Source: Thalassoglobus neptunius (GTDB lineage: Bacteria > Planctomycetota > Planctomycetia > Planctomycetales > Planctomycetaceae). Taken from it: a stretch of DNA of 64,000 nt. Of this stretch, positions 41,977 through 54,438 are shown piece after piece. The notes beneath the pieces are model-generated. The model saw nothing but the letters and a program-made list of their open reading frames with translations. It had not been told where the DNA came from and did not search any database. The stretch covers positions 2,074,119 to 2,138,118 of the forward strand of contig NZ_SIHI01000001.1 in the NCBI RefSeq assembly GCF_007859735.1, read 5' to 3'. Numbering within the stretch: position 1 is the stretch's first letter; every line of letters begins with the position of its first letter. A program made the position numbers and the translations under genes.

Positions 41977-44277
41977 ATGTCGATTGCAGAAGGCCCCGCG
42001 ACCAACGGCTCGAAAACCGTCAGACATCATGATCGCGAGTATCAGGTGATCGGAACGCGTCCCGTCCGCCACGATGGAGCGGACAAAGTGACAGGACGCG
42101 CCAAATACGGGGCAGATGTCCGACTCTCCGGGATGCTGCATGGATACGTGCTTCGCAGCCCCGTCGCTCATGCAAAAATCATCGCAATTGATACTTCGCG
42201 TGCAGAAGCATTGCCCGGAGTGCGAGCGATCGTGACCGGCGCTGATCTCCCCGAAGTAGGCGATCGAGTCGCTGAACTCGGAGAAGGCGCGGTTAACCTG
42301 CGACACCTGAGTGCGAATATCCTCGCCAAAGACAAAGTTCTCTATCAGGGACACCCAATTGCTGCCGTCGCTGCGGATAATATTCACATCGCTGAAGAAG
42401 CAGCCCGGTTGATCGAAGTCCAATACGAAGAGCTGCCCGTTGTCATTGATGTGATCGGAGCGATGAAGCCTGATGCGGCCGTCTTAAACGACGACGTGCG
42501 AACGGTCGAATTCGGGGAAGTCGTTTCCGATGAACCTACGAATGTCGCAGAGAAGTTTCTCTACGAGCAAGGAGATCCCGACGCCGCGTTTTCTTCCGCA
42601 GATGTTGTCGTTGAGCGGGAATTCCGAACCGCGACCGTACATCAAGGGTACATCGAGCCACACACATCCACTGCACTCTGGCATGGAGACGGGCGATGCA
42701 CGATCTGGACGAGTACACAGGGAGCATTCACCGTCCGTCAGCAGGTTGCTGAGCTTTTGGAAATTCCGCTCACCTGGATCAAAGTCGTTCCGCAGGAAAT
42801 TGGCGGAGGCTTCGGCGGGAAAATCTCCGTCTACGAGCAACCTGTCGCCGTTCTGTTGTCCCAAAAATCGGGGCGACCGGTCAAAGTGACGATGTCCCGG
42901 ACAGACGTCTTTCAATCGACCGGGCCGACACCAGGTTCGTATATTCGCGTCAAGATCGGAGCGAACCGTGACGGGAAGATCGTTGCGGGCGAAGCCTATC
43001 TGGCCTACGAAGCGGGGGCGTATCCCGGATCACCAATCAACCCGGGCTGCATGTGTATCCTCGCTTGTTATGACATTCCCAACGCACGTGTCGAAGGTTA
43101 CGACGTCTGCGTCAACAAGCCTCGAACCAACGCCTATCGTGCCCCCGGATCGACGAATGCGGCATTCGCGATTGAAGCTGTGATCGACGAAGTTGCCGAT
43201 CAACTCAACGTCGACAAATTAACGTTCCGCATCGACAATGCCGCTCGGGAAGGAACCCGCCGGCCGGATGGAGTGGTCTTTCCGCGAGTCGGTCTCGTCG
43301 AGTGCCTGAATGTGATTCGCGAAAGCGAGCACTACAATTCTCCGCTCGAAGGTCCAAATCGCGGACGTGGAATCGCATCGGGATTCTGGTTCAATGCCGG
43401 ACTCAAATCGAGCGTCACAGTCAACGTCAATACCGATGGAAAAGTGACTCTCGTCGAAGGCTCGACAGACATCGGCGGAACGAGAACGTCACTGGCGATG
43501 CAACTCGCCGAGACACTCGGAATCACAGCAGAAGACGTTCAACCAATCGTTGCCGACACCGATTCCGTGGGTTACACAGACGTCACGGGCGGAAGCCGAG
43601 TGACGCTGGCAACCGGAATGGCTGTCTATGAAGCGGGGATTAAGATTCGAGAACTGATGTGTGCCCGGGCTGCGAAAATCTGGGAGTGCGACACGACCGA
43701 CGTGCGGTACGAGGACGACGGAACAATCTCAGGACCGGGGAATCAGTCCATCAGCTTCAAAGATCTCGCTGGGAAGATCATCGCGACCGGCGAGTCAATC
43801 ACAGCCTCGGCGAGTATCAGTGCACCAGCTTCCAGCAACGCTTTCGGAGTCCACTGTGTTGATCTCGAAGTCGATCCGGACACGGGGAAAGTTCGAATCT
43901 TGCGATACACAGCCGCTCAGGACGCAGGCACCGCCATTCATCCGGCATACGTCGAAGGACAAATGCAGGGAGGCGCTGTTCAAGGAATCGGGTGGGCCTT
44001 GAACGAAGAGTATATCTACAACCAGGACGGACTGCTGACCAACGCAAACTTCCTCGACTATCGAATGCCGACCTGCTTCGATATCCCGAGCATCGAAACA
44101 ATCATCGTTGAAGTTCCGAATCCTGATCATCCCTACGGAGTGCGTGGCGTTGGGGAAGTCCCAATCTGTCCGCCACCCGCTGCATTGAATTCCGCATTGC
44201 ATGACGCCATCGGGGTCCGCATGCAAGAACTACCCATGTCGCCACCACGAGTTCTTCACGAGATTCTCAAGAAGTAA
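41977..44277 (+). CDS. Xanthine dehydrogenase-family molybdopterin subunit
   Basis: Large molybdenum-cofactor-binding subunit of the xanthine oxidase family, 766 residues. The N-terminal fragment (GADKVTGRAKYGADVRLSGM) and the Mo-binding domain with GGGFGGK-type QEIGGGFGGKISVYEQ, VNKPRTNAYRAPGSTNAAFAIE and the C-terminal GVRGVGEVPICPPPAALNSA with the catalytic glutamate position are visible. Such subunits need a 2Fe-2S and a FAD subunit; none is adjacent. It uses ATG 41977 (AGGAGA six bases upstream). Substrate, perhaps a purine or aldehyde, is unknown. Divergent from mgtE. Confidence 0.88.
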   Translation: MSIAEGPATNGSKTVRHHDREYQVIGTRPVRHDGADKVTGRAKYGADVRLSGMLHGYVLRSPVAHAKIIAIDTSRAEALPGVRAIVTGADLPEVGDRVAELGEGAVNLRHLSANILAKDKVLYQGHPIAAVAADNIHIAEEAARLIEVQYEELPVVIDVIGAMKPDAAVLNDDVRTVEFGEVVSDEPTNVAEKFLYEQGDPDAAFSSADVVVEREFRTATVHQGYIEPHTSTALWHGDGRCTIWTSTQGAFTVRQQVAELLEIPLTWIKVVPQEIGGGFGGKISVYEQPVAVLLSQKSGRPVKVTMSRTDVFQSTGPTPGSYIRVKIGANRDGKIVAGEAYLAYEAGAYPGSPINPGCMCILACYDIPNARVEGYDVCVNKPRTNAYRAPGSTNAAFAIEAVIDEVADQLNVDKLTFRIDNAAREGTRRPDGVVFPRVGLVECLNVIRESEHYNSPLEGPNRGRGIASGFWFNAGLKSSVTVNVNTDGKVTLVEGSTDIGGTRTSLAMQLAETLGITAEDVQPIVADTDSVGYTDVTGGSRVTLATGMAVYEAGIKIRELMCARAAKIWECDTTDVRYEDDGTISGPGNQSISFKDLAGKIIATGESITASASISAPASSNAFGVHCVDLEVDPDTGKVRILRYTAAQDAGTAIHPAYVEGQMQGGAVQGIGWALNEEYIYNQDGLLTNANFLDYRMPTCFDIPSIETIIVEVPNPDHPYGVRGVGEVPICPPPAALNSALHDAIGVRMQELPMSPPRVLHEILKK

Positions 44278-44302
44278 CCTGTAAGGCGGTTTCTTCGCAC
44301 CC

Positions 44303-44346
44303 GTCCGAACTCGCTCCTCTTCACGAAGGGGAGCGTTGGTTCGGAC
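44303..44346. terminator. Long hairpin between convergent XDH and atpC
   Basis: GTCCGAAC (44303-44310) pairs with GTTCGGAC (44339-44346), and CGCTCCTCTT with AAGGGGAGCG inside it, 18 pairs in all with a small internal loop. There is no T-run, but its position between convergent genes suggests it ends transcripts from one or both sides. Confidence 0.5.
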
Positions 44347-44559
44347 AATTCAAAGAGAGCCCGATAAATCAAGCTTCAGGGTTGCTCGTGCGATCAGCAG
44401 ACACACCCCTTCAGCATCGCAGTTCGAAGTTCTCACCTTGAATGACGCCCTATTAGGTGATGTGGGACGCAGATCTCTCAAGTGAGTCAACCCGGATTTT
44501 GAGATAGCACAGCTTCAAGTGATGACGAAAGCTCATGGTCACGAAGACACGAGGACTGG

Positions 44560-44961
44560 TTAACGTCCGCCGAGATTCTTCATCGCGCGAGCACGATTGA
44601 CTGCTTCGTCCTTGGCGGCGAATCCCGCTTCGTCAGTTGGGACAAGTGCCAACGCTGCCTGCAGTTCTTCGTCAGCTTTTGCGGGATCAACTTTCCCTGC
44701 TGGCAAGGCACGATTCGTCAGGAGAGTGACGACTGATCCTTTGATCTGAGCGAAGCCGCCTTCGATGTAGAACGTTTCAGAGCCCGAAGTCGTTTCGACT
44801 CGCAGTGCACCAGACCCCAATCGACCAACGAGAGGGGCGCGTCCTGGGAGCACACCGATCTGTCCGTCAAAAAGCGGAAATCGTAGTGTTTTGACTGGCT
44901 GATCAAGCAGCGTCTTTTCTGGAGTCACCAGCACAAGTCGAAGTTCGGTGCCTGCAATCAT
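44560..44961 (-). CDS. atpC: ATP synthase epsilon subunit
   Basis: Central-stalk subunit of the F1 part, 133 residues: N-terminal beta-sandwich (LVLVTPEKTLLDQPVKTLRFP, FDGQIGVLPGRAPLVGRLGSG) and a C-terminal helical hairpin (ADEELQAALALVPTDEAG). It links gamma to the c ring and can inhibit ATP hydrolysis. It is the last gene of the atp operon; a 13-bp hairpin in the 101-base spacer separates it from atpD. Confidence 0.95.
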   Translation of the reverse strand: MIAGTELRLVLVTPEKTLLDQPVKTLRFPLFDGQIGVLPGRAPLVGRLGSGALRVETTSGSETFYIEGGFAQIKGSVVTLLTNRALPAGKVDPAKADEELQAALALVPTDEAGFAAKDEAVNRARAMKNLGGR

Positions 44962-44992
44962 TTTCGATGGGCCAGAATATGTTTTTAACGGA

Positions 44993-45025
44993 ACTTCGCC
45001 ACGAGCGAATGACTCGTGGCGAAGT
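44993..45025 (-). promoter_or_regulatory. Hairpin in the atpD-atpC spacer
   Basis: Perfect 13-bp inverted repeat ACTTCGCCACGAG/CTCGTGGCGAAGT with a 7-base loop. There is no strong T-run after it on the minus strand, so it is more likely an mRNA processing/stability element or a leaky terminator that lowers atpC expression than a full stop. Confidence 0.55.
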
Positions 45026-45062
45026 GTGTTTGTTGACGAAAACCTCTGTCGCAGGAGCGACC

Positions 45063-46520
<1,458 letters not shown>

Positions 46521-46532
46521 TCAATCTGGCTG

Positions 46533-47402
46533 TTACTCAAGTGCAGCGGCACCGCCGATAATTTCGGACAGCTCGCTGGTAATCTGTGTTTGACGGGCGC
46601 GGTTGTACTCTTGCGAAATACTGCGAATCATATCATCGGCGTTCTCGGTCGCCGCTTTCATCGCCACCATTCGAGCGATCTGCTCACCCACTGCAGCGTC
46701 GAGGAAGCACTTGAAAAAGCGTGCTCGAAATGCTGCTGGAACGATCTCTTCGAGAATTTGTTCCGGGCTGGGGAGGAATTCGTAATCAACGCCCGTCGAC
46801 TCTTCAGTTTCAGTCGCGAGATCTCCAAACGGCAGGAGTGTCTCGACGACAGGGGACTGGCGGGCAGCACTCTGAAAACTTTGATAAGCGACATCGAGTC
46901 GATGCAACTTCCCGCTGATGAAGTCTGCCAGGTAACGGTTGGCGATTTCGTTAACATCGTCGAAAGAGGGTTTGTCTTCAAACTGTTGATAGGAAGCAGC
47001 AATCTCGACTCCTTCGAACTTCATCGCTGAGATTCCGCGTTTTCCGGAGACCTCTACGGTGACGTTCTTGCCTTCGCCTTTCAACTCACGAATGCGGCTG
47101 TTGGCCTTACGCAAGATTCCGCCGTTGTAGCCGCCGCAAAGCCCTCGATTCGAAGTGAGAATCAGCAACGTCACGTTCTTCGTTTCTGCAGGCTGTTTGA
47201 GCAGGGGATGACTGAAAGTCAAATCCGCCTGAGACAGGTCAGAAACGATTTCGTTGATTTTGCGGGTGTAAGCAGCCGCTTCCGCCGCCCGGTCCATCGC
47301 TTTCTTGAATCGCGAGGTGGCGATGAGTTCCATCGTCCTCGTGATTTTGCGAATGTTCCGGATCGACTTCCGGCGCTTCACTAAAACTCGTGCGTTACCC
47401 AT
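46533..47402 (-). CDS. atpG: ATP synthase gamma subunit
   Basis: Rotor stalk subunit, 289 residues. It begins with MGNARVLVKRRKSIRNI and ITRTMELIATSRFKKA, the N-terminal coiled-coil helix, and closes with MVAMKAATENADDMI followed by YNRARQTQITSELSEIIGGA, the C-terminal helix. TSNRGLCGGYN marks the Rossmann-like middle. It is 36 bases from atpA. Confidence 0.97.
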   Translation of the reverse strand: MGNARVLVKRRKSIRNIRKITRTMELIATSRFKKAMDRAAEAAAYTRKINEIVSDLSQADLTFSHPLLKQPAETKNVTLLILTSNRGLCGGYNGGILRKANSRIRELKGEGKNVTVEVSGKRGISAMKFEGVEIAASYQQFEDKPSFDDVNEIANRYLADFISGKLHRLDVAYQSFQSAARQSPVVETLLPFGDLATETEESTGVDYEFLPSPEQILEEIVPAAFRARFFKCFLDAAVGEQIARMVAMKAATENADDMIRSISQEYNRARQTQITSELSEIIGGAAALE

Positions 47403-47438
47403 TGCTATGCAATACTCTTCAATCTAAGGGCGATCGAT

Positions 47439-49569
<2,131 letters not shown>

Positions 49570-49595
49570 GAAACCTGGGAGTCCTTGAACGTCTT

Positions 49596-50357
49596 CTAGT
49601 TACCAGCCATTTGGTTCAGGGTTTCGTCGATGAGACGGTCCTGGTCCGAATCGTTAAAACTGCTTCGCACACGCTGTTCGGAAACCTCAGCAACTCGAGC
49701 GGCGAGATGTTCGAACAGTTGATGCAGAGATTGATCACGTGCTCGGTCGATATCGACCTCGGCTCGTTTGACCATTAAACCTGCTTCATGATTGGCGAAT
49801 TCAACAATCTCGTCGCGAGTGTGATCGGCGTCTCGTTTCGCTTCCGCGAGCGTTTCTGCAACCGTTTCGTCCATGGCTTCGAGTTGCCCGCGATACTTGT
49901 TGAGAGTTTCACGTGCCGTCGAAAGGTGACGTTCCGCAACGGAAATGGTTTCCTGCTCCTGAGCTTCCCGGTCTGACATGCTGGTGAGCATCCAGTCCCA
50001 GATTCCCAGTTTTCCGATGGCGACGCAGAATCCTGCAAACGCAATAATCGACCAGAACGACAGGTCTTCCCAGATGGACGGAGCAGCATGTTCATCGCCA
50101 TGCCCGGTTCCGTGTCCGGCACCGTGATCATCGTGTCCGTGGCCTGCTTCATCATGGCCAAGGTCACCGTCGGCATGATCGCCTTCGGAGTGTGCATCGT
50201 GGCTGTCATGGGCGGCTTCTGAATGAGCCTCCTCAGACGCAGCGTCCTGGCAGTAGGCCGAATTCACAGGGCCAGCAGTCAAAGCACAGGTCAGTGCCAA
50301 AATCCACGCCAAACGAAGTGACTGGACGAACAAATTGTGATTCTCACGGACGTTCAA
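49596..50357 (-). CDS. atpF: ATP synthase b subunit with His-rich extension
   Basis: Peripheral stalk subunit, 253 residues, against about 160 for typical b. A signal-peptide-like helix (about 10-37) is followed by a stretch of about 55 residues containing a dozen His with Asp/Glu/Gly (AHDSHDAHSEGDHADG and on), then the membrane helix (SIIAFAGFCVAIGKLGIW, near 100) and a long charged coiled coil. TTG 50357 is taken because GAGG stands eight bases upstream. If the signal is cleaved, the His-rich part is periplasmic and could bind metal. A second b-type gene lies upstream. Confidence 0.9.
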   Translation of the reverse strand: MNVRENHNLFVQSLRLAWILALTCALTAGPVNSAYCQDAASEEAHSEAAHDSHDAHSEGDHADGDLGHDEAGHGHDDHGAGHGTGHGDEHAAPSIWEDLSFWSIIAFAGFCVAIGKLGIWDWMLTSMSDREAQEQETISVAERHLSTARETLNKYRGQLEAMDETVAETLAEAKRDADHTRDEIVEFANHEAGLMVKRAEVDIDRARDQSLHQLFEHLAARVAEVSEQRVRSSFNDSDQDRLIDETLNQMAGN

Positions 50358-50441
50358 AAGACGACCTCACACCTGATTCCAGTCTTCCGAAGAAGAACCG
50401 GTTTCCACTCGATGATTGAATGATTGATGGGCTGCAATCGA

Positions 50442-51068
50442 TTAGAGTCGACGACCGACAACATGTTCTGTTGCTAGTCCGACCTGTTCGTCAACCCGTT
50501 CGTCCAGAGTCTGCAGTGCAGAGTCCTGGGCTTCACGGATCGCCTGCAGCGCTTCCTCTCGAATTCGCTTCGATTCCTGTTCTGCTTGTGCGAGAATCTC
50601 TTGTTTCTGCGTTTCTGCTTCAGACCTCGCGGATGCGATGACTGATTTGACTTGCTCCTGAACTTGTGCGAGTCGGGCTTCCGACTCAGCTCGCAACCGC
50701 TCAACTTCAAGCAAAGCGGCTTTGGCTTCGCGTTCAGCGTTGACGACTCGACCTTCTCTCGCGTTCAGGCCCTGAATCAACGGATTCCAGGCAACTGCTC
50801 GCATGATGAAGATGAACCCGCCAAACACGACAAGTGTCCACAGGAAGATGTCGAGCTTCGGCTGCACAGGGGGAAGGTTGTAATTCGGCTCTTTCGGGAA
50901 GAGCAGCGACGTAATCGGATCTTCTTCTGCTCCGGAACTCGCATGCTCTGTGGAAGTTCCACTCGAAGCATGATCTCCATGATCGGGAGAGTCCGCAGCA
51001 AATCCAATCGGCGCCCCAACTCCCAGAACGAGAGTCAGGCACATTACAAACTTCAGGCAGTCACACAC
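50442..51068 (-). CDS. ATP synthase b' subunit
   Basis: Second peripheral-stalk b-type subunit, about 208 residues. It has a signal-like hydrophobic start, a short His/Ser-rich segment (SPDHGDHASSGTSTEHASSG), a membrane helix (IFLWTLVVFGGFIFIMRAVAW, near 75-95) and a coiled-coil stalk (EREAKAALLEVERLRAES and on). GTG 51068 retains a lysine in the n-region; ATG 51044 with TGAAG upstream is an alternative. Paired b and b' are known in cyanobacteria, chloroplasts and alphaproteobacteria, where they form a heterodimer. Confidence 0.88.
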   Translation of the reverse strand: MCDCLKFVMCLTLVLGVGAPIGFAADSPDHGDHASSGTSTEHASSGAEEDPITSLLFPKEPNYNLPPVQPKLDIFLWTLVVFGGFIFIMRAVAWNPLIQGLNAREGRVVNAEREAKAALLEVERLRAESEARLAQVQEQVKSVIASARSEAETQKQEILAQAEQESKRIREEALQAIREAQDSALQTLDERVDEQVGLATEHVVGRRL

Positions 51069-51122
51069 GTCGACACCCAGAAACAGGAAACGGTTTCGAA
51101 AACACTCGCTGAGCGTGCAGGA

Positions 51123-51431
51123 CTAGGCAAGGACGATTCCGAGAATACAAACGATCAGGGCGAAGAATGTCGCACCTTCGATCAGAGCAGCTGCGAGAAG
51201 CATCCCGCCACTGATGTCTTTGGCAGCTTCTGGCTGGCGAGCCATGCTCTCAACAGCAGCAGCACCGATCTTTGCGATTCCGAATCCCGCACCGATCATG
51301 ACCAGACCGGCACCGAATGCTGGAGTCAGATCGATGAGTGGCTGAGCGACAGCTTCTTGAGCCATTGCAGGAACCGCGAAGAACAAGACAGCAACAGCTG
51401 CACACCAAACGACTTGAAAAACGCGAGACAC
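51123..51431 (-). CDS. atpE: ATP synthase c subunit with signal peptide
   Basis: Rotor ring proteolipid. GTG 51431 is chosen since GAGGAG lies seven bases upstream and would be inside the coding region if ATG 51446 were used. A signal peptide (about 1-24, AVAVLFFAVPAMAQ) precedes two helices (DLTPAFGAGLVMIGAGFG and MLLAAALIEGATFFALIVC). The ion-binding glutamate is in LIEGAT; the following Gly instead of Ser and the absence of Gln in helix 1 fit proton rather than sodium coupling. The loop ARQPEAAKD is canonical. Confidence 0.95.
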   Translation of the reverse strand: MSRVFQVVWCAAVAVLFFAVPAMAQEAVAQPLIDLTPAFGAGLVMIGAGFGIAKIGAAAVESMARQPEAAKDISGGMLLAAALIEGATFFALIVCILGIVLA

Positions 51432-51507
51432 TTGACATCTCCTCATAGGGGTGAATTCGAAACTGAATTCAGTTGAACAGAAACTAACTCATAATGCCGA
51501 CAAGCGA

Positions 51508-52401
51508 TTAGTGCTCGTGCAGCGACAGTGCGATGAAAATCGTCGACAGGAATGTGAAGACGTAGGCCTGAATAAACGCGACCAGTAACTCCAGCAGTCC
51601 CACACCAATCTGTCCGAGAAGACTTCCCGGTGTGACGATAAACCAGGCCCCACTCGTCGCCGCATCGGCGATGAAGGCCAAAATTACGGCAATCACTGTG
51701 TGACCGCCCATGATGTTTGCAAAGAGTCGCACGGCAAGAACGCCATGTTTAATAAAGAGCCCACCAGCTTCGATGGCAAAAATCATCGGAACAAGCAGGA
51801 CTTTGACAGCACCCGGTGCGTCAACATGCGGGACCATGTGAGTCCAGAATCCGACGGGCCCGTGCATTTGGGCTCCGTAGATGAATGTCGCGATGAACGC
51901 AGTCAGTGCCAGTGCACCGGTCACGTTAATGCTTGCAGTCGCTGATCCGAACCAAGGGAAAGCCCCGAGGAGGTTGCAGAACAGGATGAAGAAGAAGCAG
52001 GACCACAAGAATGGAAGATACTTGTCGGCGGGATGTGTCACTCCGTCAGGCTCGGCGTGATCGCCGTGCGAATCAGTCGGATAAGTCCCGACATGAGAGT
52101 GATCGTCGCCTTCATGGTGATGGGGATCACCGATCACCGGGCGAACGACGTTGTCCCGGATGTATAAAGCCAACATTTCCCAGAAGTTCCAGAACCATCC
52201 AGTGACGGGATGTCCGTCTTTGGCTCGGTTCGCGACTCCTCGAAAGATAATAATGGCCAGTCCTGCAGCGACTAACTGCAAGACCATATACTTCGTCAAC
52301 TGGACTCCCATGATCTCCGGCAACGGAATATGGATTCCGAACGGGAGATGGAACTCCGTGAAGTCGTATACGTGATGGAATGTCCCGTGACTGGCTAGCA
52401 T
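51508..52401 (-). CDS. atpB: ATP synthase a subunit with His-rich loop
   Basis: Stator channel subunit, 297 residues, about six helices. The essential arginine lies in LAVRLFANIMGGH and the C-terminal helix in LLELLVAFIQAYVFTFLS. Between the first and second helices is an inserted loop of some 30 residues with eight His (DPHHHEGDDHSHVGTY and on), which standard topology would put on the cytoplasmic side. Neighbours atpI and atpE are 23 and 76 bases away. Confidence 0.95.
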   Translation of the reverse strand: MLASHGTFHHVYDFTEFHLPFGIHIPLPEIMGVQLTKYMVLQLVAAGLAIIIFRGVANRAKDGHPVTGWFWNFWEMLALYIRDNVVRPVIGDPHHHEGDDHSHVGTYPTDSHGDHAEPDGVTHPADKYLPFLWSCFFFILFCNLLGAFPWFGSATASINVTGALALTAFIATFIYGAQMHGPVGFWTHMVPHVDAPGAVKVLLVPMIFAIEAGGLFIKHGVLAVRLFANIMGGHTVIAVILAFIADAATSGAWFIVTPGSLLGQIGVGLLELLVAFIQAYVFTFLSTIFIALSLHEH

Positions 52402-52424
52402 GTCCGCGAGTCTTCAAGGTTTGA

Positions 52425-52850
52425 TCAGGAGTCCGATTCTGTGGGAACAGATTCCTGAAGAGTTTTCCAAGCGAGCCACGTTTCTACAAAGAGGCCTGCC
52501 AGATAAACAACCGTCACTGTCAAAAAAAAACTGAGAGTTTTCAAACTGGGAATCTTCCAGGCGACTAACCCCGCCAGTGTCATTGTCATCCCAACCCTGA
52601 TCAGTGTGAGGGTGAGGATGGCTCCTGCACCGGAGCCGTGTCGAAACAAGATCCACAACGCAAACAGTCCCGCGGGCATTGCCACGAGTGTTGCGACAAT
52701 TGTGTCGCTGAAGTTCGATCCCTCGTGTACGCCGAGCAATACCAGTCCCTGAGTGATGAGCCCACAAACTGTGCCGGCGAGGATCATGACTCCGAGGAGC
52801 AGCAATTCATTTCGCAGAAAGTCTTTGAATGATTGCTGTGGTGCCTCCAA
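52425..52850 (-). CDS. AtpI-like ATP synthase assembly protein
   Basis: A 141-residue membrane protein with four hydrophobic helices (LLLLGVMILAGTVCGLI, TIVATLVAMPAGLFALWI, ILTLTLIRVGMTMTLAGLV, FFLTVTVVYLAGLFVETWL) located between atpZ and atpB, where AtpI-type c-ring assembly factors are encoded. Sequence similarity to AtpI is faint, so the name rests on position and topology. TTG 52850 is the only start in reach, with AAGG eleven bases upstream. Confidence 0.65.
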   Translation of the reverse strand: MEAPQQSFKDFLRNELLLLGVMILAGTVCGLITQGLVLLGVHEGSNFSDTIVATLVAMPAGLFALWILFRHGSGAGAILTLTLIRVGMTMTLAGLVAWKIPSLKTLSFFLTVTVVYLAGLFVETWLAWKTLQESVPTESDS

Positions 52851-52900
52851 GGTTTCACAACCTTCGTTCGTTTCTTTTGTTCACCTCGTCGTTTTGCGAG

Positions 52901-53185
52901 TCAGTTTTTCGACTCGGAACGTGAGGTTGATTCTGTTTTGGGAGTTCGCTGAGACTTACCTGCAAGAACCCCTTGCATCCCGGAGCGGACCAGTCGGAAG
53001 AGTTGCCAGCCAACGGCCAGTAACCCAAGTCCGCATCCACCGAGAAGGAAGCCGGGGCTTGTTCCGTACTTCAGGTCCAGCCAGTAACCGACACCGATCA
53101 GAAGCCCCATTTCGAGGGACATGGTTGTGATCTGTGACGACCAGTAGAGGAACTTGACGGGAACAATAGATTTGGTTGGCCTCAC
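52901..53185 (-). CDS. AtpZ-like protein
   Basis: Small membrane protein of the AtpZ/AtpI-related family found first in atp operons, implicated in ATP synthase assembly and Mg2+ or Ca2+ transport. Two hydrophobic helices surround GYWLDLKYGTSPGFLLGG, the family motif. GTG 53185 is chosen: AAAGG lies about ten bases upstream and it leaves a leader of normal length after the promoter at 53248-53276; the longer frame starts at GTG 53227. The C-terminal tail is basic and Ser/Thr-rich. Confidence 0.8.
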   Translation of the reverse strand: MRPTKSIVPVKFLYWSSQITTMSLEMGLLIGVGYWLDLKYGTSPGFLLGGCGLGLLAVGWQLFRLVRSGMQGVLAGKSQRTPKTESTSRSESKN

Positions 53186-53247
53186 GATGGAAACACCTTT
53201 CCCGAAATGGGTTAATGGGGTTGCCACCTCGCGAAATCATCGCGCGG

Positions 53248-53276
53248 AGTCTACTTCCGCTGACAACTCAAGTCAA
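53248..53276 (-). promoter_or_regulatory. Candidate atp operon promoter
   Basis: On the minus strand TTGACT (complement at 53271-53276), a 17-base spacer and TAGACT (53248-53253) match the sigma-70 consensus at 5 of 6 and 4 of 6 positions. The predicted transcript would start near 53241, 55 bases before the preferred atpZ start. Confidence 0.4.
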
Positions 53277-53483
53277 AGCGTTCACGTCGACCGGTGGCAG
53301 AATCCCCATTTCTGGTGATATCATAAACGGTGAATGAATATTTCGAGCATTGCCGTTTGACTGTTTTTTCGCCGGATTCGGGGTGTTGTTCATGCCGCAA
53401 CACGTCGCGTGATCGCTTTTGCTGACGGAATTCGAATTCCTGCTGCTGAGAATCCATGCGGAGAGCTTCTGGGAGGACCCTTC

Positions 53484-54362
53484 ATGCCACACCGTGTATC
53501 ATCAGGTTCCGGGCCGTATCAGGCTGCGGAATTGCAGAAGATGACGATGGCCGAGTTGCGAGATCTCGCCCGGGGGTTGGAACTCAGTGGGCACTCTCGT
53601 CTGAAAAAGTCGGAGCTGGTCGAGCAGGTCAAGAATGCATCGCAGGAGTTGGGCGCACAGGCGGAGAGTTGCGAGGACGAGGATTCTCTCGAAGTAGTTC
53701 AGGTCGCGCCTTTCTGGTTGTCCGCAACGTGGTCGGTTTCCGTCAAAACATTGAAACGTGCTGCGGCAGCAATGAAGGAGGACTGGCATCGTTCCGTGTT
53801 AGTGTTGCGTCTCTTTCGAGTGCAGCACGAAGATTCCGGCCCTCGGTCTCGCGAACTCGTGAAAGATATTCCTCTCCCGGACGGAACGCGAAAGTGGTTC
53901 GTCGAGTTGGATGACCAGACCTTCGCTTGGAAGCTTGAGCTGGGATATCGAGCAGGGGATCGGAAATTCTTCTCGCTCCTGCAGTCGTCGGAAGTCGATG
54001 TTCCCGAAAATCAGAAGGATCTGACCCCGCTGGGGGGAGGAGTGTCGGCCGGAACTCAGGTTGAACTGGTCGCTGCCGAACGAAATGGCGACGTGCGGCT
54101 GAGGATCTTGGGGGAGTTGTCTCTGAAAGGGGATGTCGGAACGCCCTGCTCGGCCGTTGTGGATGGGGAATATGTTCAGGTTCACGCTGATGAGGGAGTC
54201 TTTTACTGGAGTCGACCGCTCGAAAACGGCCGGATGGTGATTCCCGTCGTCGTCGAGTGCGGAAATCAGCGGCAGCGAGCAGTCGTCGCTGTCGATTCCA
54301 ACGTTCATTATCTGGAAGTGGAACACATTTCCCCGGGTTCGCGAAAATCGACAAAAGACTGA
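53484..54362 (+). CDS. Rho_N and DUF4912 domain protein
   Basis: A 292-residue cytoplasmic protein. A SAP-like Rho N-terminal domain ([20 protein letters not shown], about 19-50) typical of nucleic-acid binding is followed by a DUF4912 region ([19 protein letters not shown] to about 200, ending with [19 protein letters not shown]) and a C-terminal beta-rich part. DUF4912 is thought to be an immunoglobulin-like or Rad21-unrelated module of unknown role; the Rho_N link hints at RNA or transcription. ATG 53484 has GGGAGG seven bases upstream, so the 25-codon longer GTG frame is not used. It precedes folE by 76 bases. Confidence 0.8.
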   Translation: MPHRVSSGSGPYQAAELQKMTMAELRDLARGLELSGHSRLKKSELVEQVKNASQELGAQAESCEDEDSLEVVQVAPFWLSATWSVSVKTLKRAAAAMKEDWHRSVLVLRLFRVQHEDSGPRSRELVKDIPLPDGTRKWFVELDDQTFAWKLELGYRAGDRKFFSLLQSSEVDVPENQKDLTPLGGGVSAGTQVELVAAERNGDVRLRILGELSLKGDVGTPCSAVVDGEYVQVHADEGVFYWSRPLENGRMVIPVVVECGNQRQRAVVAVDSNVHYLEVEHISPGSRKSTKD

Positions 54363-54438
54363 GCGGTGCCGCAACATTCGACATTTGTCTGTCTACAATG
54401 TTGCACCACGAATCCACGAATCTTGCAGGTGTCTATCC

